Shown: positions 1-12,560, counted from the stretch's first letter. The stretch: DNA of 64,000 nt from Siphonodentalium dalli (GCA_032622095.1 CP136066.1:63704609-63768608); one strand, 5' to 3'. A program made the numbers and translations. The notes: generated by a model not told the origin, from the letters alone.

Positions 1-320
1 AACACCTGGAAAACTTGAGGCCAGTCTAGATGCTAGGATTTTGCAACTTTCATGTTCATATTTCAAATTAATAATGGTTTGGCCCGGTGATTTCTGATCC
101 CTCCCCCCGTGGACAGTCCAAAACCGCTAATTCATTTACACAAATCGGGATGTGAATTTGCCTGCAATTAGACCACTAGATTTATATCCACAACATTCCT
201 CATACTGGGCCGGTGGATTTTAGAATTTACCTCCCCTGGTTAATGACCACAAGACTACTCATCCCTTCAAAATAGGCTACCACCCAGGCCTGTGAGGGAA
301 CAGTTAGGAAAAATCAAAGC
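1..320. repeat. Interspersed repeat, partial copy (Lys of window edge)
   Basis: This edge fragment shares long near-identical text with 10040-10260, including GGCCAGTCTAGATGCTAGG, the GGCCCGGTG word and the CCACATCC/CCACATTCC region. A related TTGGAAATTTCCAAC motif recurs at 9830-10060 and 63850-63930. It is one dispersed, non-coding repeat family cut by the window edge. I see no terminal repeats or protein in it, so its class is unknown. Confidence 0.6.
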
Positions 321-821
321 CCATGGGTGAGTTTGGTCTGGTTTGATGGGGAGGGTGAATTTAGTAATTCCAATGGAGACCCTCCAGCCACATTCCTGTT
401 CCCAATTGTTTTAGGTCTTGCTCACACGATAGCATTTGTTTCGCTGTTAGCTATCAAAATGGCAGAGCCGTGGCTTGGATTAAAGGCCCACTTAATGTTC
501 AAATCCCCAGATCACATTATATATACTACATATTCTATAATATTATTTATTATATGACTATCGTTTTTCTTTCCCCAATACCGCTATTGTATAGCGATCA
601 TTTCCTGGCCATCGGATCAGCTGCAGTTTGATCCGATGTCATACCACCCCTCCTCATCTCGCATACTGCGCATGACCGGAAAAAGCAGGACAGTTCTTTC
701 TTTATTTTTGATACTAGCGAGCGTGTGAAATGGTTTCATTTCATAATTAATGAGAGAAATTGTGCTTTTTAAATAAAAAGCATGTGCTTTTTAAATAAAA
801 AGCATGTCATATAATAAACCT
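321..821. other. No gene seen
   Basis: Anonymous sequence. The only structure is a short direct repeat at about 752-806, where a ~27-bp TGTGCTTTTTAAATAAAAAG word occurs twice. The 76-codon ORF at 327-557 has no recognisable domain. Confidence 0.5.
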
Positions 822-985
822 GTTATCGCTGCAGTGAATTGATCTGGGCTTCGCATCACGTCTCGTTGAAGAGGTCAGATCGCTGGATCAAACTCGACGC
901 CTGCGGCGGCTCGTTTGATCCAGCGATCTGACCTCTTCAACTCGACGTGATACTTCGCCCCAGATCAATTCACTGCAGAGATAAC
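822..985. mobile_element. Small perfect-palindrome element
   Basis: The left end GTTATCGCTGCAGTGAATTG is mirrored by CACTGCAGAGATAAC at the right end, and the arms stay complementary almost to the centre (GACGCCTGCGGCGGC). A 164-bp near-palindrome of this kind is typical of a MITE or foldback element. No coding capacity and no clear target duplication. Confidence 0.6.
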
Positions 986-1292
986 ATGTATATATCACGT
1001 GACTTTCTCGCATTCTGAATGGCTGCACACATCTATACTATTTTACGATAGTACCCCAGTACGATGCCTACTATTATTTTTCTATTTATAGTAACAAACT
1101 CATTTCTAAAATCTGGTTGCCGCCTGAAGATATGGCCAAACTTAAACTAAACCTTCTACGATACTTGTTGCAATATCGGTATATCATTAGATTTATTGGT
1201 GAATTGTAATAGTTTGTCCGTTTAGTTGGCAAACGGCCATTCCTAATGTTGTAATGCCAGTGGACGTTATTTATAAGATCCTTTAATCGACG

Positions 1293-1770
1293 TTAAAGGT
1301 ACTCAACCCGATAAAACTCCTCTCAATTACTATTTCAATGGCTTCGGGGGTCAAAAATATTTGATTCGAGTCGAGGAAGTCACCCATCAAAGCTCAGATT
1401 TGTTAGATATCGATTTTAGAAATCTATTATTTTTCATTATCGGGAATTCTTTCTGGCCCAGAAGACATTCAAAATTGCGTACCCTGATTATAGAGTTATC
1501 CATCCTTGTCTGTTTGAATAGAATTTTGGCGTAAAATCTCGAGCAGGTTACCAAATTGACGGCAGTTATTGGTACTCATCTCGAGAACATAAGAATTTTC
1601 AAAAATCAATATCTAATAATTCTGAGCTTTGTTTGATGGGTTCCTCGACTCGAATCAAATATTTTTTACCCCCAAAGCCAAAGAAATAGTAATATAGGAC
1701 CCTCTGATCGGATTGTTGTTGTTGGAATCTGTTGAGATGGGGACCCTCTTTACGGGTTGAGTACCTTTAA
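1293..1770. mobile_element. TTAA-flanked MITE, family T1, copy 1
   Basis: Starts TTAAAGGTACTCAACCCG and ends with its inverse, GGTTGAGTACCTTTAA. Both outer borders are TTAA, as expected for piggyBac-type insertion. It is very similar to 7661-8147, with related shorter copies at 11267-11549 and 26995-27403. Non-coding and non-autonomous; the piggyBac link rests only on the TTAA borders. Confidence 0.75.
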
Positions 1771-2500
1771 TGACGTATTTATAGAAATAAATGAATGAAT
1801 CATGAAGAGATGCTGTTAGATGTAACTAGTAACATAGTTATTCTCCCCTGCCATCGTCAAAAGATTGCCGTAAATTGTAAAATCTGACACCGATTTCCAA
1901 AATTCATGGTAAATAAAAATGTGACAACATCAGACACAGAAATTGTGTGAGAATTGGCACCAATGTTCGATAAAATATAATAAATAACGAATGTCTTGTC
2001 GTTGACTATGCCAAAATAGTGGTCCTCGAGGAGGAATAGTCCACATCGAAGACCACTATTTTGGCATAGTCAACTCCAAGCCATTCATTATCTATATATA
2101 CCCTTTGAAAGAGTAAGCTCCAAAACATTGTATAATACATCAACTTATCCGGTCGAATAAACTTTGAACACGTTGTTTTTGTCCAGATACCGACGTGTGT
2201 TCTGAGTGGATCTGCGCTTGATTTTGATCTGGACTGTACTGCCAGTCTATTTTTCTCGATTGAAGGGGAATAACTGCTTTTTGTTTTAATAATTTTGAAT
2301 TTTGATGCATTTTGGGTAAATAAAGAAAGGGGGACGTATTGTGGTGAATCTGATCATCTCTATCACTGTATGAACATTCCTATAGGATCCTATAGGGCAC
2401 AGCTGATCTGTGTATATCCTGGTGGAATATATATATCTTTGTTTTTTGTTCATGCCACCAATAGTAAAAAGATCTGACTCTGCATAGAACTAAACGGGGC
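1771..2500. repeat. Duplicated ~720-bp segment, copy 1
   Basis: Matches 3507-4236 in the same orientation with only scattered differences; one is an extra ~10 bp near 2385-2395 (AGGATCCTAT) in this copy. It contains a palindrome at 2001-2074 whose arms begin GTTGACTATGCC. A diverged relative of its right half lies at 24500-24720, so this is a dispersed repeat family. No coding sequence is evident. Confidence 0.75.
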
Positions 2501-3506
2501 CTTTAAGGGGGAGACGCACGTTTTGCATAAATCACAGTAAATCCAGCCAGAAATGGCAAGTGATTTTCAACAAAGAATTTCTCTGGATCTATCTGGTGAA
2601 AACTCTTGAATTTTACAAATGATAATTTTCATTATATATAGAATCAGAGCAATTATAAAGAGACAATAACAATAATGGATTTTAATACATTTGAGAGGTT
2701 GAACATATTTGTTTCGTTTCTGTCCCTTTCGGTAACGAGAACTGCCAGAAAAATTTATAATTTCAAACAACATGTCAACCATCAAATAGCTTATTGTCTT
2801 GACTCCACGAGAGGAGGCTTCATTTGTATCATAATGTTGAGTTAGCTTTTTAATTGCATATTATAGCATCATACCCCATGTATTATAATGAATAATAAAG
2901 CAGTCACAAATATGCCAGCCCAATGAAAACAAATGTTCAAATGTGGTGCTGTCCACTCAAGCAGGGAGCAATCAACGGAAATTAGGTCACAGTGTTAAGA
3001 GATATGGTGGTCAGATTTAACTTGGTTATGAACCCATGACCCAGAACTCAACTGAGCCCAATTTTTCAATGACCAACAAGCATGGTATGAACATTCTCAA
3101 TAATAAAAAATTATTTATGGTAGTTGTCTTTCTGAATGAAAATAATCATTTAATTTCATGAATCAAGAAAAATTAAGTCTCCTCTCATGATCTTCAGATA
3201 TGATATCATGTATATATGAAATGCACTTTCGAAAAAAATCTGTTTTACAGTGGTTCTCGGTACCTGAACACAGTGAAATTTTAAAGATTTTTCATGCCAT
3301 AAAAGTAAAGTAAATAAGATTATAATAACCAATGTCCAATGGTTCTTATGTATGGTACCACAATAATCTCTTGTACAAAATTTCACAAAGATATTCCTGA
3401 TAGATTTAGAGAAAATACATTTTGAAATATTAGGAAATTTTGGCCAAACGTGCGTCTGACCCTTAATCAAGTTAACTTCTAAAATTTCGCCAAATTGTAT
3501 ATGTTA
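2501..3506. other. No gene seen
   Basis: AT-rich sequence between the two duplicated segments. A 104-codon minus-strand ORF at 3156-3470 and a 72-codon one at 2567-2785 show no domain or low-complexity structure that I recognise. Treated as spacer. Confidence 0.5.
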
Positions 3507-4236
3507 ATGACGTATTTATAGAAATAAATGAATGAGTCATGAAGAGATACTGTTAGATGTAACTAGTAACATAGTTATTCTCCCCTGCCATCGTCAAAAG
3601 ATTGCCGTAAATTGTAAAATCTGACACCGATTTCCAAAATTCATGGTAAATAAAAATGTGACAACATCAGACACATAAATTGTGTGATAATTGGCACCAA
3701 TGTTCGATAAAATATAATAAATAACGAATGTCTTGTCGTTGACTATGCCAAAATAGTGGTCCTCGATGAGGAATAGTCCACATCGAAGACCACTATTTTG
3801 GCATAGTCAACTCCAAGCCATTCATTATCTATATATACCCATTTGAAAGAGTAAGCTCCAAAACATTGTATAATACATCAACTTATCCGGTCGAATAAAC
3901 TGTGAACACGTTGTTTTTGTCCAGATACCGACGTGTGTTCTGAGTGGATCTGCGCTTGATTTTGATCTGGACTGTACTGCCAGTCTATTTTTCTCGATTG
4001 AAGGGGAATAACTGCTTTTTGTTTTAATAATTTTGAATTTTGATGCATTTCGGGTAAATAAAGAAAGGGGGACGTCTTGTGGTGAATCTGATCATCTCTA
4101 TCACTGTATGAACATTCCTATAGGGCACAGCTGATCTGTGTATATCCTGGTGGAATATATATATCTTTGGGTTTTTTCATGCCACCAATAGTCAAAAGAG
4201 CTGACTCTGCATAGAACTAATCGGGGCCTTTAAGTT
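3507..4236. repeat. Duplicated ~720-bp segment, copy 2
   Basis: Direct repeat of 1771-2500, starting AATGACGTATTTATAG and keeping the internal palindrome (GTTGACTATGCC arms, about 3740-3813). The high similarity suggests a recent duplication or transposition. Confidence 0.75.
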
Positions 4237-5013
4237 ACTTGTTCACACAACGCACCAATACAACGCTGTGCAATAATTCTATTGTTTAGATACACTTATT
4301 CGCTCGTTTCCATAGTAACATTTGCCCGATTAGCATATTGATATGTCGGTGACTTTCATAGACCCATCATTGTTGAAACCGAATTTATTTTGAGACTCTA
4401 AATATTGTTTTGTTACAATGCTGATCGTTTCAAGATTTACACGGAGCAGTGTTAATGTACCACACAGTCATGGATTTAATTAAAATTCGAGTGTCACACG
4501 TAAGTGTTTAAGTCTATAAACAAAATTTGATTTGAATATTCTTTCCAATAGTCTGACCATTGACATATTCATGCGTTCAAACCAGTTAATCTATTTTGCA
4601 ACTTGGCTTTTATTCGCCGGGCTCCGGCATCTGGGCTTTTAGTCACAACTGAAATAAAAATAAGTGCGAATATCTTGGAGCGAATTTCTGTAACAATTTC
4701 ACCGCGTAGTGGATCCATTTGGAAAAAAACTACATTCCCTGTGTCTACTCCTACATTTTGATATACTATACGCCCCATTGTATGAATATACCAGCTGAAA
4801 TCGATCCTATAATTGTAAACATCGAGTCTATTTTTAGCTGTTTTTATCGGCGCGTGTTTGCGTGTTCGCCATTGCAGTATTCGCTAAAAACGAGTGCGCA
4901 GTATTCCACTGCGTTATTTGATACCTAAAACTTGTTGTTTTCTTGCGTATTCATCGAGAAATCTAAATTCTAAACATTAATGTCGAACGCAGTTTTTCGT
5001 GTTTGTGGCATTT
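4237..5013. other. No gene seen
   Basis: Anonymous sequence with no large ORF, splice-supported exon or repeat relationship that I could find in this window. Confidence 0.4.
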
Positions 5014-5425
5014 TATGTTAGGTCAGTTGTCGACCGAATAATGCAACTTCCGGTGTCCCGTCAGTGGCGAGTTTATATGTGTGGCTAGGGCGAATATCGG
5101 CCGTTCGTTAGACACCAAAAGGAGCCCTCTACGCGCTGTATTCCTCGAGATATCGGCTGTCCCACGCAATTTGAAATTCTGTCCCGCAGATTGTCGTTCT
5201 ATCCCAAATTCCATCCCATGTTAGGTCAGTTGTCGATCAAATAATGCAACTTCCGGTGTCCCGTCAGTGGCGGGGTTAATATGTGTGGCTAGGGCGAATA
5301 TCGGCCTTTCGTTAGACACCAAAAGGAGCCCTCTACGTCCTGTATTCCTCGCGATATCGGCCGTCCCACGCAATTTGAAATTCTGTCCCGCAGATTGTCG
5401 TTTTGTCCCATATCCCATCCCATCC
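5014..5425. repeat. Tandem dimer, ~205-bp unit
   Basis: Two head-to-tail units each begin TTAGGTCAGTTGTCGA and end near ATCCCATCCCATG. They differ at scattered sites, for example GCGAGTTTATATG versus GCGGGGTTAATATG. The small ORFs on both strands here are side effects of the duplication and share the same residues. Confidence 0.75.
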
Positions 5426-5981
5426 CGCAGATTGTCATGTCCCGTTCTGTACACGTACAATTTTCCATCTGGTAATTATGGTGTTGGGGCTGGACAGTCT
5501 TAAATTCTAATTAATTTGGGTCGAAATCATATAACACTGGCAAGGTTATTTGATATGCATTTCATATCTCCAGGTATTTGGTCCGTAGTTGTCTCCATTA
5601 TGACATTGTGTGATTTATATAGTTTGTTAGACATAAATCTGTAAATTATATAGGTAACGATTTCAACCTGGAAATTTGATAGATTATTCTCCCAGAATAA
5701 TTGTTTAAGTTAAATGAAATAAAAATTAATGCAGTCATTTTATCATGCAAGCAAAGGAGCGCCAACCCAGTTGCATGGAGTCTAATTCCAATAATCATTT
5801 CAATGATGTATAGGGACCTAATTTTAATTTGCATGCAATATGTTTTTGGATGTGGTTCACCTACTGTGTTTAGGAGATAAACAACTACCGCATAACCACT
5901 GTACCATGAAATCATGTTCGGAGTATTCAAACGGTAAAAATATGTTTTGTGTACGCGATCGCAGACACCTTGTTTTTGGGA

Positions 5982-7471
5982 GCTCATAAAAGCCGAACAC
6001 AACCGAACACAACCGAACACAAGTACAAATAATGGGAAAGTTCATGAATAAAGTTCATTGGCATGTGTATTCATGTTCACACTATTAATATACGAAGTTT
6101 GGTGGAGTTTGGGCCAATAATAAGTGTTGTATTCGATATTTTGTAAGACGCGTTTAGTGTTCGGCATAGAAAAGCCGAACACAAGCTAGCTAGCTTATGT
6201 TCGACACTCATGCAGTCACCGGTAATTAATTAACACATAGATGTGGCGTTAGCTGGCGTTTGAGATATATAACTCTATATAGAGTTAGAGTCTACTAAAT
6301 ATACGACCACCTTGTAAATTCAGACATATGTATTCACGTTCAACCTATTACTATATATACGAAGTTTGGTGGAGTTTGCTTCAATAATGACTGTTTTGTT
6401 AGATGTTTTGTATAACGCGTTTGTGTTCGGCATAGAAAAGCCGAACACAAACTTCTGTCTCGTGGATTAGTTTATCCGCTGATAGGTGATAAGTAATATC
6501 TGCCAGATGGGATTTGGCAGGCTTTATTCGCGAGAAAAACGTATTGTTGTCCATTTTCGTCTGCATTCTCACTAAAATGTTACCCCCACCCCGTTATTAT
6601 TACAAGTACATTCGTACAATATGGTAGTTTAGATGGATCATACTGGACAAATGCGAACATATCAGCACGCCCCGGACTTCTAAGAAGTAGTAAATATGTT
6701 GAATACGAATAAAGAGCGTTTCGTATTGTATCTTTTTAAAAGTCTGATATGCATGAATTTAAGATCTTATTTTATTTTCAAAAATGTGTCTGATATGACA
6801 GGAATGTGATATGAAAGGAATGAAGATTATTTATTTTGCGCTCAAGATACTTTTTGACGTTTGCTGGGGTTGATTGATCTAGTTTTGCATGTCTTTACTC
6901 TTTTAGTCTGACATGGCTTCTTGGCAATAGCCCCGTTTTTCGGTATCGTCAAACGTTAAACACTTTGAGTTGTAGCCTTTCCATGAAGTTACATAAATAT
7001 TTATTTTTGTAATTATTGGTTATGACATGTCTGCATGTTTGCGACCTCTTCGTAATTTAAGCATTTGTCTAGTGTATACCAGGAGACCTTTCTCACTGTT
7101 AAAACATTTACCAACTTATTCGCTCACCTTTTCTTGACTCTCAGTCTTACTCATGTTTCTCGTCAAGTTTTGGGACAATTAAAGCCTTTCGGATTAGTGA
7201 CCATGTCAGATATTAATTATCACCTAGCTAGACAGCCGTTAGACTAATCCACGACAAAATTATAACTTGTGTTCGGCTTTTCTATGCCGAACACAAAACG
7301 CGTTTTACAAAATATCGAATAAAACAATTATTATTGGCCCGAACTCCACCAAACTTCGTATAGTAATAGTGTGAACATGAATACACATGCCTATGAACTT
7401 TATTCGTTATATTTCCCATTATTTGGACTTGTGTTCGGTTATGTTCGGTTGTGTTCGGTTGTGTTCGGCTT
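5982..7471. mobile_element. Inverted-repeat pair with GTGTTCGGC ends
   Basis: The left arm (about 5982-6182: AAAAGCCGAACACAACCG through ACGAAGTTTGGTGGAGTTTG) is repeated in reverse complement at 7266-7471. Each arm ends in a palindrome, GTGTTCGGCATAGAAAAGCC or its mirror. A third partial copy is at 6310-6450. This may be one foldback element of ~1.5 kb or two copies in opposite orientation. A GATCGCAGACACCTTG word also sits outside both arms. Confidence 0.6.
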
Positions 7472-7660
7472 TTATACGTACCGCTTGTTTTCACGCGATC
7501 GCAGACACCTTGTTTTCACGCGATCGCAGACACCTTGTTTTCATTTTCAGCATAACTAAGCACCACTATTGCCAGAGATGAAACAGAATGTTTAGACTGA
7601 ATACTGAATCATATCCAGACAAGGTCCAATAAAAAATTTGTAATGTGTCATGGATTAACC

Positions 7661-8147
7661 TTAAAGGTACTCAATCCGATAAAACTCCTCTCAATTACTA
7701 TTTCAATGGCTTCGGGGGTCAAAAATATTTGATTCGAGTCGAGGAAGTCACCCATCAAAGCTCAGATTTGTTAGATATCGATTTTAGAAATCTATTATTT
7801 TTCATTATCGGGAATTCTTTCTGGCCCAGAAGACAGTCAAAATTTCGTTATTATTACCACTTGATTATAGAGTTATCCATCCTTGTCTGTTTGAATATAG
7901 TTTTGGCGTAAAATCTCGAGCAGGTTACCAAATTGACGGCAGTTATTAGTACTCATCTCGAGCAGTTAACAAATTTCAAAAATCAATATCTAATAACTCT
8001 GATCTTTGTTTGATGGGTTCCTCGACTCGAATCAAATATTTTTTACCCCCAAAGCCAAAGAAATAGTAATATAGGACCCTCTGATCGGATTGTTGTTGTT
8101 GGAATCTGTTGAGATGGGGACCCTCTTTACGGATTGAGTACCTTTAA
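7661..8147. mobile_element. TTAA-flanked MITE, family T1, copy 2
   Basis: TTAAAGGTACTCAATCC at the left and GGATTGAGTACCTTTAA at the right, with TTAA at both borders. The body is nearly identical to 1293-1770. The 88-codon ORF inside is shared with neither gene nor transposase. Confidence 0.8.
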
Positions 8148-8525
8148 CCTTGGTTAATATTAATCTTAATGTAGATTAACAATCTCCATTTCCATTAAAG
8201 CATACGTATTGTAAATGTCTATCTCATCAGTCAATACACCATAAATATAAAACTTTATTCAATAGTACGTGTAAATGCAGCATCTTTATCTTTTACTTCT
8301 ACATACATTATGGTATATTATTATGAAAGATCTCCAACAAACATATAATAGATTGGTCAAGGACCTGTGGTCAGAAAAGAATTTAGTAACGTGCATTGGG
8401 CGGAAGCAGGAACAAGAGCGTATGGTCATACAACCTCCCTGTAGTGTATATTGTGATATATATATATATGTTAAAAACAATATTTTGTTTACATTAATTA
8501 TTGTTGATGTTCTATTCTATTATGT
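8148..8525. other. No gene seen
   Basis: AT-rich spacer. Overlapping small ORFs on both strands show no domain. Confidence 0.4.
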
Positions 8526-9060
8526 ATGTCCCATCACAATATAAATTTTCGTATTCAAAATGGAAGATGGTGGTCAAAATTACAGCCTCAATTCACGCTG
8601 TCAAAGTAAGTTGACGGGTAATATACTGATGATCATGGTAAATATTTTGTTACATTAATTATTGTTGATATACGTTGCTGAACAAAGTATATTCTATTAT
8701 ACTATGTATGTTCCATCACAAGATAAATTTTCGTATTCAAAATGGAAGATGGTGGTCAAAATGATAGCCTCAATTCGCGCTGTCAAAGTAAATTCTATTT
8801 TATTCTGTATGTCCCATCACAAGATCAATTTTCGTATTCAAAATGGAAGATGGTGGTCAAAATGACAGCCTCAATTCGCGCTGTCAAAGCATGTTGACCA
8901 GCTGTGTTGACGGGTAATATACTGATGTTCATGGTACATGAGGCTAGCCACGTTATATTTGATCATCAATTATAACGTGGGAAACCTCCTGACATGAACA
9001 TTTTGATCTCATGCGCGTGAATGGTATCCCAAGTTGACTTTCTTTCCGTTGGTCGCCAAT
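8526..9060 (-). pseudogene. Decayed zinc-finger exon module, copy 1
   Basis: Compared with the intact exon at 13429-13650 and its 3' flank, this stretch keeps the order on the minus strand: remnant of finger 2 (about 8975-9050, with ~20 bp around the RRD codons missing), then the 3' flank with CATCAGTATATTACC and GCGCGAATTGAGGCTGTC. The 3'-flank motif, which on the plus strand reads TTTTCGTATTCAAAATGG, occurs three times (about 8545, 8727 and 8829), so that part was further amplified. No open frame remains across the finger. The homology is judged by eye from shared order and words, and is weakest in the finger itself. Confidence 0.5.
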
Positions 9061-9640
9061 GGTCGAGGTTGATAATTGTTAAAGATGGTCTATCTCACCC
9101 TTAACACGTTTTATATAGTTTCAGGGGTAAGAGAAAAATAATAAAATAATAAATATGAGTCGAAGACATCTGTACGGAAACGCTTTTATTGATTGACATT
9201 GATTTTATATCGATTATATCTAATATAATGCGGAAATCAAGTGGGACATTTTTTGGCACATCTTTACTATTTTTAGAATTTATAGATAGAGTTATGCCAC
9301 ATACTACGCTCCGAATCTGAGCCATAAAATGTCCCAAATTGATTGTATGCAGGCCTATATTACAGCAGAAAATACGAAATAAAATTAATATTAATTGATA
9401 GAAGCGTTTTCAGACAGTGGTCTTCGATTCAAATTTATTATTTAATGTATATGTGAATTCCCTTATATAAGAGACTACACTGTCTTACAAGGTCAAGGTA
9501 ACTATTGTTAGACCAAAGAATTCGCTTTTATGTGCGAGGCTCCCTGTGATGGGAGACTCAAATATATAAGAGAATGCATTGGCACATGGTTTTCGCAAAA
9601 TATCAGGAAGCTTAAGTCATGGAAGTGTTAAGCAGGGACG
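9061..9640. other. No gene; one palindromic MITE fragment
   Basis: At about 9540-9600 is a degenerate copy of the CATTCTCTTATATATGCGAG palindromic family (family T2), with AGGAAGCTTAAGTCATGGAAG at its right end. The rest is anonymous. Confidence 0.45.
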
Positions 9641-9819
9641 TGGTGACAGGTTTTTTTTGGGGGGGGGTATCCCAACAATTTTTCAACATTTGTAAATTTC
9701 ACACCAACAATAGATTGGAAATATTCTTGTAGTTTGATTTTCAAACAATTTATTGTGGGGAATTTATTGTTTTTGAACCAATATTTGCATATGTTCCTAA
9801 TTTTGGTCGAAATTTTTGA

Positions 9820-10260
9820 CTGAAATGGCCATCAGTTGGAAAATTTCCAACCTGAGGGGGGTATCAGGTTGGAAATTTCCAACACTTGGAAAGCTTGTTT
9901 CCTGGTCCCGCCCTCTTGGCCAGTCAAAAACTGCCAGTTAACTTAAGAAAACAATATCGTCCTACATTTGGTCAACATTGTCATTGGAATTGTCATCAGT
10001 TGGAAAATATCCAACCTAAGTGGGGGTGTCAGGTTGGAAATTTCCAACACTAGGAAGGCTTGAGGCCAGTCTAGATGCTAGGATTTTGCGATTTTCTTGT
10101 TCAGATTTCGAACCATGGTCGGCCCGGTGTCATGGTCCCTCCCCGTGGCCATTAAAAACTGCTAATGGGGGGTGTAAATGGAATTCAAGGGGTGCAATTG
10201 GAATTTTTCCAAAGTGGACACCCCCAAACGGAGACTCACTAGCCACATCCCTGGGATGGC
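9820..10260. repeat. Interspersed repeat, fuller copy of the family at 1-320
   Basis: The GGTTGGAAATTTCCAAC motif occurs twice (about 9860 and 10030), followed by GGCCAGTCTAGATGCTAGG and sequence shared with 1-320. The 82-codon ORF at 10020-10268 falls inside the repeat and is not counted as a gene. Confidence 0.6.
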
Positions 10261-10377
10261 AGAGATGAACTGGATAGTTTGATTATGTTTGTCATGTTTT
10301 TGTCTTCGTGTACTTCCCTCCACATGACAAAAAATAATGGTAGCTTGTCTTTACAGCATCGGTTTTCCCTACCATGC

Positions 10378-10915
10378 AGCATCATATCAATTCAGAAGGA
10401 CCCACCAGCATCATATCAATTCAGCAGGACCCACCAGCAGCATATCAATTCAGAAGGACCCACCAGCATCATATCAATTCAGCAGGACCCACCAGCATCA
10501 TATCAATTCAGCAGGACCCACCAGCATCATATCAATTCAGTAGGACCCACCAGCATCATATCTATTCAGAAGGACCCACCAACATCATATCAATTCAGAA
10601 GGACCCACCAACATCATATCAATTCAGAAGGACCCACAAGCATCATATCAATTCAGAAGGACCCACCAGCATCATATCAATTCAGAAGGACCCACCAGCA
10701 TCATATCAATTCAGAAGGACCCACCAACATCATATCAATTCAGAAGGACCCACAACATCATATCAATTCAGAAGGACCCACCAACATCATATCAATTCAG
10801 AAGGACCCACCAGCATCATATCAATTCAGAAGGACCCACCAGCATCATATCAATTCAGAAGGACCCACCAGCATCAAATCAATTCAGAAGGACCCACCAG
10901 CATCATATCAAATTA
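10378..10915. repeat. Minisatellite, 29-bp unit, about 18 copies
   Basis: The unit reads CATCATATCAATTCAGAAGG followed by ACCCACCAG. Units vary mainly at one site (GAAGGA/GCAGGA/GTAGGA) and at CAG/CAA; one unit near 10745 is a base or so shorter. The period is not a multiple of three and the unit has no stop in several frames, so long artificial ORFs (up to 216 codons) read through it with an 87-bp supercycle. Confidence 0.92.
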
Positions 10916-11266
10916 GCAGGACCACTTAAGGAGAGGTGTGTACACGAGAACATTAAAATAAGTATGTCCAGACATCCTGTAGAATTGCTATCATGCTGGT
11001 AGGTAAAACTCATGCTGTAAATAAAATACACCAGTATATTTTCTTAAGTTCATCTTCACAGGCCTTTGTCTAAGCTGAACAAATGGACTAAAAGCAGTTA
11101 TGTTTATAAAACATTCAAAAACGTATACTGTATATTGTAAACAATTCAAATAAAGACACTTTTGGTTGTATGGAAACGGTAGAGGGAATAAGTATACGGT
11201 GGTGCATTTTTTATTATGAAAACAGGAGAACTAAAATCAAAAACATAAATAATGAAGACTTAAAAG

Positions 11267-11549
11267 TTAAAGGTAGTCAATCCGATCAGATGGTCCTAAA
11301 TTACTATTTCTTTGGCTTCGGATGAAGATGGTTAACTCTCAAATCAAGTGGTAATGATAGTACGGCCATATTTTGTTGAACAAAATGTTGATAAATAACA
11401 AATTTTGGGAAATCTGATACCATAGTTGACAGTAGCACTATTTTGTTGCAATAAATCGATTCTGATAACTAAAGCATATTTTGAAGAAATGTTGTTGTTG
11501 TTGTATCTTGATGTTATGGGGACCGTCTGATCGGATTGAGTACCTTTAA
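11267..11549. mobile_element. TTAA-flanked MITE, family T1, short copy 3
   Basis: Left TTAAAGGTAGTCAATCCG, right CGGATTGAGTACCTTTAA. At 283 bp it is shorter than copies 1 and 2, with a different centre that matches the 26995-27403 copy in inverse orientation (TCGATTCTGATAACTAAAGC). Confidence 0.75.
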
Positions 11550-11559
11550 AGGAACACGC

Positions 11560-11960
11560 TCGGTTCGTTTATAAAACTGGTCTCACAGAAAATATTTTGT
11601 TACAAGGCGATGTTTGATCACATAGTGAAAATATAACACAGAAAATGACGCCTGTGTAATAGTGTGTATGCACAGAAAACATATCCTTCCCCGCATTGAT
11701 TTTGTTTTCAATCAGCATAGTTAAGAACTGGCATAGGCAGAGATGACGTGTGTCGATTATATGTCAAAGAACATAACATTTTTGGTATATAAAATAAAAG
11801 ATGGTCATCAAAATGGCGGTTGCAATTCATGCTGACAAACTTAGTTGTCGGGTGATAATGCACGGTGTACATTTAATCTCATTATGCAGAACACATCCCT
11901 CCTCACGAATGGCTTCCTACGTTGTCTGCAAAATTCACCAACAAAGGCAATATGAAGGGA
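11560..11960 (-). pseudogene. Decayed zinc-finger exon module, copy 2
   Basis: On the minus strand, about 11945-11875 can be read KPFVRRDVF followed by a damaged continuation. It matches finger 2 of the intact exon at 13429-13650 (KPFVRRDVFRLHEMKC), but the zinc-ligand His and Cys region is altered and no intact first finger is present. The 3' flank also matches (AATGCACGGTGT, then ATTCATGCTGACAAAC, then a GGCAGAGATGACG word shared with 13315). This is a paralogous terminal exon that has lost function. Confidence 0.6.
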
Positions 11961-11989
11961 CTTATTAATTGCGCTAACATTGGACACAC

Positions 11990-12560
11990 ATAGTCATGCT
12001 GTTCTTTATAAAACTGGGCTCACCGAACAGACCTCTTTATGAGGCGTGTGTGACCACACAGTGGAAATATAACACAAATATTGAGGCTCAATCACAAATA
12101 TGAAATAGAACTACACATGAAACATGTTCGATCACCAACAACAAGACAAAAAGGACTGTCACGCATCATACCTCGTGATTTGGAAACGATATCTAGCAGT
12201 TATATAACCGTTGTTCGACTCAGAAAACTGTGATTGAGCATGTTGCATTAAAACTGAAGTATCACGTCATGTTGCAGACCACTATTTTACAAAGAATGAT
12301 AATATATTCAAAGGGGTGGAGGGAATAAAGTATATGACAGTGTAGTTTTCTTGTTAAAGCAGGAGAACTAAAATTGAATAATGAATACTTAAACCTTGAA
12401 GGAAAAAACGTGGTTCGTTTATAAAACTGGTCTCACATAACATTTCTCTTTACAATCCGCTGTGTGATCACGATGTGGAATTTATAACACATAATGGATA
12501 CACGGGAAATATAGCCTTCCTCAAGAATGGTTCCCCATTTTGATATTGAATCTTCATACC
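11990..12560 (-). pseudogene. Decayed zinc-finger exon module, copy 3
   Basis: A third degraded module. TTTATAAAACTGG(T/G)CTCAC and TGTGATCAC...GTGGAA...TATAACAC words at 12010-12090 and 12415-12500 repeat those at 11568-11640. At about 12505-12545 a TTCCTCAAGAATGGTTCCCC segment parallels the antisense of finger 2 in the intact exon (CCTCCTTACGAATGGTTTACC). No frame survives. Similarity is weaker than in copy 2. Confidence 0.4.

Noticed and set aside
3156-3470. 104-codon minus-strand ORF
   Set aside because: No recognisable domain and irregular composition; likely chance.
10378-10915. CRISPR array
   Set aside because: Repeats are contiguous without unique spacers, and the DNA is clearly animal nuclear.
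10279-10929. Plus-strand ORF of 216 codons and two overlapping ones
   Set aside because: They run through the 29-bp minisatellite; the same residues appear in every frame.
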